Shown in pieces: positions 56,530 through 64,000 of a stretch of DNA of 64,000 nucleotides. Each line of letters starts with the position of its first letter. The first letter of the stretch is position 1. The stretch is from NCBI RefSeq assembly GCF_004340665.1, contig NZ_SLWO01000001.1:1-64000 (forward strand), in the 5' to 3' direction. The notes under the pieces were generated by a model. That model was not told where the DNA came from and did not search any database. It saw nothing but the letters and a program-made list of their open reading frames with translations. The position numbers were made by a program, and so were the translations under genes. This DNA comes from Pedobacter psychrotolerans. GTDB lineage: Bacteria; Bacteroidota; Bacteroidia; Sphingobacteriales; Sphingobacteriaceae.

Positions 56530-58851
56530 TTAAAATGGATATCCTATTCCTATATTAAAAATTAAATTTTCTCTTCTCCAGTCTTTGTCTCCAAAGGCTA
56601 GATTGTTAAATACCCAACGTTGTCCTTCTGCTAAATAAGGTTTACGTACCGGGAATGCTACATCTAAACGAACAACAAAAATGGTTGCATCAACACGTAA
56701 GCCTGCTCCGGTACCAACTGCCAATTCATTTAATGCGTTTTTAAGTTTAAATTCAGATCCAGGTCTGCCTGTATTATCCGTTCCTGGTACACCAACATCT
56801 TCTTTCCTTAGCCAAACGTTACCAGCATCAACAAATAGTGCACCATATAAAACACTCACTAATTTAAATCTTAATTCTGAATTCAGCATCAGTTTAATGT
56901 CACCACCCTGATCTGCAAAAATAGCATCATCTGGTACTTTATATGTTCCCGGGCCTAGTGTTCTGGCCGCAAAAGCCCTGATGTCATTACTACCACCAGC
57001 AAAAAACTGCCTTACGAAAGGTAAGGAAGTACTATTTCCATATGCATAACCATAGCCTAGGTTCAATCGGTTTGCCCAGGTTACATTTCTGGTTACTTTA
57101 TAATAGTCTCTTAAATCTGCTTCTAATCTAACAAATTGCGCTAAGGGAACATTAAAAATCGAACGCTTACCTTCATCATCTTTAGGAATAAACGTGCCCC
57201 ATAAGTTACCACCTGTTTCTACACTACCAAAGAAAAAAGTATTATTCCTTCGGTTGGTTTCCATCTGGTTAGTGTAGGTGAAGTTATAATTGCTTCCGAC
57301 GATCAGTTGATTTTCCAGGGTAGTTCTTAATAATGGGTTAACATCATACAAGCTATCTCTTACCTTATCAGAAGGAAACGCCGTAGAAATATAACTTACC
57401 GATATTGGATTAAAATTATGTTCCTTGTACTGGTTCTCTTTAAAATTATACCCGAATTCACCTTTAAAAGCATTCAAAGTATATTCGCTACCTCTGTTTA
57501 ACATTTGGTACGAAACAGATGCAATGGTTTTTGGAATGAAGGCAGTTGTACTGTTTGGTTTATAAAAAGGAATAATAAATCTTGGAAAGGTTAACTTGGC
57601 CTCTGTAGTGAGTGAAAGGGAGTTTCTACCCAAAGAAGTTCCTTTGGTTTGTGTCTCAAAACCACCGCTAACGCTAAGGTCAAGTTGTTCTGCACCTCTA
57701 AAAAGATTTCTCGTGGTTTGGGTTACCCTAACTTCCGAGCCTACAAAATTATTTGATTTACTGGTTCCGGTAACAGAAAAAGTAAGTGAGTTTTTCTTTA
57801 ATGGTGTCAGGTAGATATTAAGGTCGAGTTCATTGTTTTTGAAGCTATCAACTGGCAAAAACTCTGCTCTCACATCCTGAAAAGCGCCTACATTTACCAT
57901 CCTGTTTAAAGATTGATTATGGTCTTTACGGTTATATGGCTCGCCTTTCTGAAAGAAAACCAAACGATCAAATAACCGTGGCTTGAAGGTTTTCCTATCA
58001 TCGTAGATATTAAAATCCTTATACTCCAGGGGTTTTAAACGCCTTAAAATGGTATCTCTTCTTAACGAATAGTTAGGATAGATGTTAATATTTTTAATGG
58101 TATATGGCTTCAAAGCAGCATCTGGAGCAATATCCTTAACCTTTATGGAAACATTAACCAGATTTTTGCCTATGGTACTATCCACCTGCATAATTAAATA
58201 ATCCGGACTAAAGTAGAAATAACCACTTTCTTTTAAATCATTATCAATTCTGATCCGCTCATTTTTATAGTTATCCAAATCATAAAAATCTCCAACCTTT
58301 AATAAGGTTTTAGCTTTGTTACTGTTGATGATTTTAGTCAGTACACCAGAATCTGGCGGAAAATTAACCTGGTTGATTTTATATCGCTGACCAGTATTGG
58401 CAGTGTAAATGGCTTTTCCCTTTTTATCTTTCACCACAGTGTCACCTGTCACTTCCGCCTGTAGGTATCCTTCACTTAAAAGGTAACTGGTTAATACATC
58501 ATTATTGTATTTTAATTTCACCTCACTTAAGAGCACTGGCGCTTCCCCTTTTTTTCTAATCCAGTTTCTTAAACCTCCTTTTGCTTTTTTGGGTTCGCCG
58601 GCAAAATTATAAATGGCCAGTTTTAATTTGTTATTAGGCTTTGGTCTGGTTTTACCTTTTAAATCTGCCTTTATCTGTTTCTCATCATCAATTTTGCCAG
58701 AAGAATCCGGATTAATTTTTACTTCAGCGCCCGTATATAAAATCTGACCTGGTTTTAAGGATTTGGTACTGCTACAGCCCGCGTAAACTAAACAGGCCAA
58801 TAAAAATAGTGTAGGTCTAATTAGTTTTCTCATTTTGTGCTTTCTGTTCAA
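56530..58851 (-). CDS. BamA/TamA family outer-membrane protein
   Basis: About 770 residues. A lipoprotein-type signal ends with YAGC (Cys 26 from the first Met), then POTRA-like repeats (about 40-370) and a surface-antigen beta barrel (about 400-773). The lipoprotein signal is unusual for BamA and fits the Bacteroidota TamA-like branch. Start M7 at 58833 makes a more usual signal. It overlaps the upstream tamB-like gene by up to 35 bases, so the two are translationally coupled. Confidence 0.9.
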   Translation of the reverse strand: MNRKHKMRKLIRPTLFLLACLVYAGCSSTKSLKPGQILYTGAEVKINPDSSGKIDDEKQIKADLKGKTRPKPNNKLKLAIYNFAGEPKKAKGGLRNWIRKKGEAPVLLSEVKLKYNNDVLTSYLLSEGYLQAEVTGDTVVKDKKGKAIYTANTGQRYKINQVNFPPDSGVLTKIINSNKAKTLLKVGDFYDLDNYKNERIRIDNDLKESGYFYFSPDYLIMQVDSTIGKNLVNVSIKVKDIAPDAALKPYTIKNINIYPNYSLRRDTILRRLKPLEYKDFNIYDDRKTFKPRLFDRLVFFQKGEPYNRKDHNQSLNRMVNVGAFQDVRAEFLPVDSFKNNELDLNIYLTPLKKNSLTFSVTGTSKSNNFVGSEVRVTQTTRNLFRGAEQLDLSVSGGFETQTKGTSLGRNSLSLTTEAKLTFPRFIIPFYKPNSTTAFIPKTIASVSYQMLNRGSEYTLNAFKGEFGYNFKENQYKEHNFNPISVSYISTAFPSDKVRDSLYDVNPLLRTTLENQLIVGSNYNFTYTNQMETNRRNNTFFFGSVETGGNLWGTFIPKDDEGKRSIFNVPLAQFVRLEADLRDYYKVTRNVTWANRLNLGYGYAYGNSTSLPFVRQFFAGGSNDIRAFAARTLGPGTYKVPDDAIFADQGGDIKLMLNSELRFKLVSVLYGALFVDAGNVWLRKEDVGVPGTDNTGRPGSEFKLKNALNELAVGTGAGLRVDATIFVVRLDVAFPVRKPYLAEGQRWVFNNLAFGDKDWRRENLIFNIGIGYPF

Positions 58852-61800
58852 TGTTTCTTGTTCTTCTGTTTCTTTTCTTCTGGAATATCTCTCTGAATTT
58901 ATTGTAATCTACAACAAGGGTAAATCCTAAACCTGTCTCAATAATTTGTCCCTGAACAATTACATCGTTCTGATTTCTTCTATAAGCCCTTAGCCTATAC
59001 CTTCCATCTGCTGATAATGCATATTCTACATTAACATTTCCTGCAATATCTGTAGATTTTTCACCTGGTGCCTGCGGACCTTCCAGTGCAAATGAGCTTC
59101 CTACGGTTACAGTTAACCGATCATTAAGTAGTTTTTTAGATAAGCCAACTTCAAGATCTGTTTTTTGCTGCATGGAACCGGTAGAGTAATCTTCGGATGA
59201 ATTAACGCCAAAATTAAGATCTACTCCCTGAATTAAATCAGAAGTCAGGTTATTTAATTGTTCTGTTAAAAGCTTGCTCACACTAGAGCGTGCAAGTGTA
59301 GAAACACCACCACCACCTCCAGCTAAACTCTCGAAAGGATTATTTGCAATAAACCTATTCAATGCCAGTAAGGCGAAAACTTGTTTATTCAACTCACTTT
59401 CATTTCGGTTAACGTTAATCAATTTCGTATAAACTTGTCCGCCTAAAGCATTGCGTTCATTCTCAGGTAAGTCTAATTTAAATGAGATAATTGGTTTCAA
59501 TAACTCACCTTTCATCATCAAATAAACCTGAAATGGTAACTTTGTTCTTGCTTCGTAATAATCAGGCTGGTTAAGTAAATCAATAGGTGCTGCATTTACC
59601 TCATAAAGTGCGGTTAAGTTTACATTGGCCGATGTTGGTTCACCTGTCCAAATGATGGTACTGCCTTTTACCAGTTTAAATTCTTTTTTACCCAATGGGC
59701 CTATCGATAAATTATAAGAACCATCAACAACTTCATATCGACCGGTCATACTAATTTTTCCACTTGGATCCATGGTGGCATTCAGGTTTGCATCGCCTTT
59801 GATATTTAGTGCATCACCATTTGATGGATCTACCACTACATTAAGCTCTGCTTCGGGATCAATGGTAATGGCTGCAACCAGGTTAATTCCTTTCATCGAA
59901 GATTTATTAATGCTATCTACCTTAAGTGCTTTTTGCCCATTAAATGGAGGTGCATCTGCATCGATAAATTGTACAATCCCATCCTGATCTATAACAGAAG
60001 GATCGCTGGTTGGTAAGGCGAAAAAGAATCTGGTATCCTTATTTACCTTAATGTTCATATTCACATCAGGCTGATTCAAATCTCCTCGAACCTTAATATC
60101 ACTGGTCAGGAATACCTTTCCATAAATCATATCGTTATCAGCTGCGGTAGAATTAATAGCCCTGAAATTATTCATCTTAATATCTAAACCAAAACGATAA
60201 CTCCTATAATCATTAGTCATTACCTTTCCATTAATGGTTGCTTTCTGGTTTAGCGAATCAATCATGGTAAAGTTATTAAAGCTAATGCCTTCATTGGTAA
60301 ACGAAATCTTTTCATTAGGCATTCGGAAATAAGAGTTAACGTAAGCCACATTAATCCCGGCATTATTAAAAGTAATGTCGCCTAAAACTTTAGGTGCTGT
60401 TAATTCACCTTTAACACTTAAGGCACCAGTAATGGTTCCTGTTCCGTTTTTTAATTGTCCGGCAGATAAGCTTTCGATGTTTTTTAATTCTATTTTATCA
60501 ATGTTTACGGTTAAATCTAGCGCACTTTTTGGAGCTGTATAATAGAAACCATTAACCCTTAAATCATGTACACCACTTAAAGCTACATTTACTTCGTAAG
60601 CATTTTGTGTTGCATTATTTACAGCCAGTCGTAATGTACCCAGTTGGTCTTTTTGGTAGCGTAGCTGATCAATGGTTAAGTTGGCCTCGAATTTAGCTGA
60701 TGAAGCAAGATCCTTAACATTTGCAGTTCCATTTAATCGACCGCCAACCAAAGTGGTATCCGTTTCTGCAAATTTAGTTAAGGTTTCCAGCTGAAAATCT
60801 TTAAACTCAACTGACAGTGGCGCATTGGGTTTTGTAGGATTACTGTTAATCGATAATGACTGGCCACTGTTACTAATCTGAAATTGATTAACCAATATAC
60901 CAGATGCACCAAATTGAATGTAATTATCTTGTGAAACCACCCATTTTTGGTAATCGAGCAATAACTTTTGCGGATCTAAAGTGAATTTAAAGTCCTTATT
61001 AATGGATTGAAAATTTCCACCGATTACATATTTATCTTTACGCTGTCTATCACGAAGAAAAATATTAACTCCTAAAATATTACTTGCCGCATCACCACTT
61101 ACTTCTGTGTTAAAAAGTGAAACTGAAGGGCTTTGCAATGCTTTAACTGTTAAGGAATAATCAAGTTTATTCTTATCATTATTGATGTCTATAACCGTGG
61201 TATCGATTTTAAAATCGCCATAAACCACCTGCGGGAAGTTACCTTTAATCTGCAGGCTATCTTTTTGAGTGTCAATTAAGCCATAAAATTGCGATGGTTT
61301 GAAAACAGTTAACTCCGGAACAAACTGCTTCAGTAATTTGGAATCATAAACCTGAACGAAGAAACGCATCCGTTGATCCGGAATTTTAGTTACTTCTCCA
61401 AAAGCATAATATTTGTTAATTTCATTGATGATGGCATTGCTTACTTTCGTCAGTTGATATTTACCATCAATTTTTGCTGATAAAACTTCAGATTTAAGGG
61501 TCAATTCATTTTCATTCTCAGTGCTTTTGGCCCGAACAGAAATGGTATCAACATTAATTCTTTGCTGATCTTTTACCAGCTGTAAACCTGTAATGTCAAC
61601 ATTACCATTTAGGTAATCTGCATCAGCGGTAGCCAAATCAACTTTTACAACACCAGCAGCACTTAATACTGTCGGACTAAAATTTAAGGCTTGTAAATTT
61701 AACTGCTTTAAGTTTAAATCTGCCTTTACAGCCGGGTATTTTCCAGCCAGGTTAACATTGGCGTTCAATGCAAAATTGGCATTGCTATCGGGCATGCTAC

Positions 61801-63850
61801 TTTTAATGGCAACTTTCTGATTGGCGTATGTGCCGGCAACATTTAGGTTGCGATAGGTATATTTATTGTAGTAGGCGTTTAAAACCCGTGCATTAAATTT
61901 AGCATTGATTTTTTTAGGATCCAGGCCAGTACCTACAACATCAGCCTTCACCGTAACACGACCTAATTTAGGCTGCATTTTTAGCAAGCGGCCAACATTA
62001 AAATTATTCAGACTGATATCTGCCTTATAGCTTTCCCTTCCTTTTGCTCCCTTCATTCCTGCAATTACAATGGCACCACCCATATCCGTTTGGATATTCA
62101 TATTGGTATTGAAGTCAGTCATTGATCCGGTAAACTTTCCTTTGGCATTGATTACATTCGGAAGTTCAATAGATGGTGGAAGTGATTTTTTAGGTACAGC
62201 CACCAGGATATCACTTTTTGTAACATGAAGTTTTTTAATATTCAGATCGAGAAAGGTTTTATTCACGTCAGGTAAGCCTTTAGCTGTTCCGCTAATGTCA
62301 ATCTGTGTATTTTTTAATCCGCTGATTTGTAAAAGTGGAATGTTCAGGTTATTGAGATAGCCATTAACACTTGCATTCAGTTTGATTTTTTCATTGCGGT
62401 AATTCGCCGGAATGGCATCGCTAAAATAGCCTGCATCCTTTAAGCCTATAACAGTATTTTTAAAATTTAGCGCCAGTTTCACTCTTTCAGGATGTTTGGT
62501 TAAGTCATCCATTGAAGTAAAGTTAAGTTCCGTCGCATTTTCAATGGTGGTGTTTGGCGTTTTTAAAATGAAGTTGCTTAACTTAATCTGCTTGTCATTG
62601 TATATCGCATTTCCTTTTAACTCTGTTAATGCAAATCCACTCTTTTCTTTTAACGATCCATTTTTAACATTCGCTTTAATCCCATCTGCACTATAGCTTA
62701 CATCTCCTGCGCCGAAGGTTAGACCGCTAATTTTAAGGTGATTGAAATCCATGCCTTTAGGAGCAGCTTTTGCACCCAGGTTGTCAAATTGAAAATTATT
62801 ATCCGCTAGGCTGATATTTTTAATCATCAAGCCCAAAGGTGATTTTTCTGGAACAACAGTGTCTTTAACCTTTTTTAATTCATTGCTTGGCGCAGGTTTA
62901 AAGGCAAAAAGGATATTTGATTTATTTAATTTAGCATCCTCTACAGAATATTTACTATTCGTTAGATCTACCTTTAAATTTACTAAGCCTAATTCATTTA
63001 CATCGGCAATGGCTTTGGTTGTGGAGATCTGATCATCATAATTTACCTTAACATTGTTAAAGGCAAAATTCTCCACTTCAATTAAAGGCAGTTTGCCTGT
63101 TTCTTTCTGGCTGCTATCTACGCTGTTGGTAATGTGCTGTACCAATTGCGTTAAAGGTTTTTGCTGAAGGTATTTAAGAGAAGTATTATTTAAGTTAAGA
63201 TCTTTAATTATATAATGCTGGTTGGCTAAATCAAATGTTTTTAATTTAGTTTTCAATGCACCTAAATAAAGCTTCACGTCATTTCCGGCCACATCATCTC
63301 GATAGGTAATGCCAATATCTTCGAAAGAAACTTTATCTACAGAGAATTTAAGTGTGGAAGTTGTATCCTGATCAACTTTTTGTTCAGGTTTTTTCTGATC
63401 GCTCATAAAAGCGTCAACCAAAAAGGAAAAGTTAAAAGTGGTATCGGGATTAATGCGCTTTACATTCGCACGAATATTTTTTAACTCAATATTATTAATT
63501 TCAACCGTATTTTTTAGTAATTTAAATAGGCTGATGTCTACTGCTAATTTTTCAGCGTATAATAGCGTATCGCCCTTCCGGTCTTCAATGTAAAATTTGT
63601 TTAATACCACATCCTTTGGCAAGGCAATCTTGATGCTTTCTAAACTAACTTCGGTTTTAGTTTTGGTTTTAAGGTAGTTAATGGCCTTTCCTTTTACAAA
63701 ATTTTGTACGGCAGGAATGTTTAATGAGAGGGCTATACCTACAACCAGGATGATTATTGAAGCAATAACCCAAAGTAAAATTTTTAGACTTTTACGTACG
63801 TATTTATTCAAAGCAGATAGTGTTTGATGGTTTTTAAATGCTAAAAGCAT
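58817..63850 (-). CDS. TamB-like (DUF490) translocation/assembly protein, second copy
   Basis: 1,677 residues. An N-terminal membrane helix LKILLWVIASIIILVVGIAL (closely like the first copy at 10467-15053), a long AsmA-type beta-helical body, and a C-terminal TamB domain (about 1230-1650). The 5' end offers ATG 63850 or TTG 63811 (MNKYVRKSLK...), the latter matching family N-termini better. It is followed without gap by the BamA/TamA-like gene, so the pair probably forms a periplasm-spanning assembly module. Confidence 0.92.
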   Translation of the reverse strand: MLLAFKNHQTLSALNKYVRKSLKILLWVIASIIILVVGIALSLNIPAVQNFVKGKAINYLKTKTKTEVSLESIKIALPKDVVLNKFYIEDRKGDTLLYAEKLAVDISLFKLLKNTVEINNIELKNIRANVKRINPDTTFNFSFLVDAFMSDQKKPEQKVDQDTTSTLKFSVDKVSFEDIGITYRDDVAGNDVKLYLGALKTKLKTFDLANQHYIIKDLNLNNTSLKYLQQKPLTQLVQHITNSVDSSQKETGKLPLIEVENFAFNNVKVNYDDQISTTKAIADVNELGLVNLKVDLTNSKYSVEDAKLNKSNILFAFKPAPSNELKKVKDTVVPEKSPLGLMIKNISLADNNFQFDNLGAKAAPKGMDFNHLKISGLTFGAGDVSYSADGIKANVKNGSLKEKSGFALTELKGNAIYNDKQIKLSNFILKTPNTTIENATELNFTSMDDLTKHPERVKLALNFKNTVIGLKDAGYFSDAIPANYRNEKIKLNASVNGYLNNLNIPLLQISGLKNTQIDISGTAKGLPDVNKTFLDLNIKKLHVTKSDILVAVPKKSLPPSIELPNVINAKGKFTGSMTDFNTNMNIQTDMGGAIVIAGMKGAKGRESYKADISLNNFNVGRLLKMQPKLGRVTVKADVVGTGLDPKKINAKFNARVLNAYYNKYTYRNLNVAGTYANQKVAIKSSMPDSNANFALNANVNLAGKYPAVKADLNLKQLNLQALNFSPTVLSAAGVVKVDLATADADYLNGNVDITGLQLVKDQQRINVDTISVRAKSTENENELTLKSEVLSAKIDGKYQLTKVSNAIINEINKYYAFGEVTKIPDQRMRFFVQVYDSKLLKQFVPELTVFKPSQFYGLIDTQKDSLQIKGNFPQVVYGDFKIDTTVIDINNDKNKLDYSLTVKALQSPSVSLFNTEVSGDAASNILGVNIFLRDRQRKDKYVIGGNFQSINKDFKFTLDPQKLLLDYQKWVVSQDNYIQFGASGILVNQFQISNSGQSLSINSNPTKPNAPLSVEFKDFQLETLTKFAETDTTLVGGRLNGTANVKDLASSAKFEANLTIDQLRYQKDQLGTLRLAVNNATQNAYEVNVALSGVHDLRVNGFYYTAPKSALDLTVNIDKIELKNIESLSAGQLKNGTGTITGALSVKGELTAPKVLGDITFNNAGINVAYVNSYFRMPNEKISFTNEGISFNNFTMIDSLNQKATINGKVMTNDYRSYRFGLDIKMNNFRAINSTAADNDMIYGKVFLTSDIKVRGDLNQPDVNMNIKVNKDTRFFFALPTSDPSVIDQDGIVQFIDADAPPFNGQKALKVDSINKSSMKGINLVAAITIDPEAELNVVVDPSNGDALNIKGDANLNATMDPSGKISMTGRYEVVDGSYNLSIGPLGKKEFKLVKGSTIIWTGEPTSANVNLTALYEVNAAPIDLLNQPDYYEARTKLPFQVYLMMKGELLKPIISFKLDLPENERNALGGQVYTKLINVNRNESELNKQVFALLALNRFIANNPFESLAGGGGGVSTLARSSVSKLLTEQLNNLTSDLIQGVDLNFGVNSSEDYSTGSMQQKTDLEVGLSKKLLNDRLTVTVGSSFALEGPQAPGEKSTDIAGNVNVEYALSADGRYRLRAYRRNQNDVIVQGQIIETGLGFTLVVDYNKFREIFQKKRNRRTRNIEQKAQNEKTN

Positions 63851-64000
63851 ACCAATAAAATTAATTTTAATGGCATATTTATAAATAATACAAAAAATAA
63901 ACTAAATTGTTCACCCGCTACAAAAATTTAACATTAGCGGATTGATAATCAATTATAAATGAAATTATTAAATCTGAATATTAGTTTTGAGCAATATACA

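Overview
The window reads as chromosomal DNA of a Bacteroidota bacterium, most likely family Sphingobacteriaceae (Pedobacter-like). The evidence is a SusC/SusD pair, DUF3098 beside ftsX, the TamB-BamA pair, AT-rich non-Shine-Dalgarno leaders, several -7 boxes of the TAnnTTTG type, and dispersed hairpin repeats familiar from this group. No rRNA, phage or CRISPR is present. The only RNA gene I can support is tRNA-Met(CAU) at 6238-6311.

Layout. 1-500: end of a probable insertion sequence plus dispersed hairpin repeats. 492-2871: lineage-specific genes, two matching structured elements, a frameshifted small gene, and a small HTH gene preceded by a strictly spaced eight-half-site GAAAC/GTTTC array. 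2916-6230: a three-gene cassette (sce7726-like nuclease, sce7725-like protein, RES-domain toxin-like protein) bounded by 38-bp near-perfect direct repeats; the right copy is the terminator of tRNA-Met. This looks like an integrated defence or toxin cassette and is the strongest candidate for an undescribed system. 6448-9642: START-like protein, LptF/G permease, ribBA. 9741-10450: composite tandem repeat array. 10467-22618: TamB-like protein, tsaD, recA, nth, an HTH regulator, a frameshifted surface-repeat protein, an MFS exporter and an ECF sigma factor. 22877-31176: uvrA, LysE-type exporter, a DUF1016 nuclease gene broken by one in-frame stop, DUF2157-like protein, Kef-type antiporter. 31237-36544: a minus-strand housekeeping cluster (ftsX, DUF3098, uppP, truB, yitT-like, ribF) interrupted by a PIN/DUF2281 toxin-antitoxin pair. 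36737-42415: lipoprotein, RelE/ParE-type toxin with an overlapping 56-aa antitoxin, leuS with unusual insertions, RhlE-like helicase. 42967-51043: SusC/SusD uptake pair, GPH-type sugar transporter, APC permease. 51405-63850: topoisomerase IV subunit B, hybrid histidine kinase, YihY family protein, and a BamA-like/TamB-like outer-membrane assembly operon.

How genes work together: ribBA and ribF supply riboflavin and FMN/FAD; recA, nth and uvrA cover recombination, base excision and nucleotide excision; LptF/G, the two TamB-like proteins and the BamA-like protein serve outer-membrane biogenesis; SusC/SusD with the GPH transporter could form a glycan uptake route, although no glycoside hydrolase is adjacent. 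Two genes have homopolymer frameshifts (near 1901 and 20171) and one has a clean nonsense codon (27138), so gene decay or assembly error should be considered.
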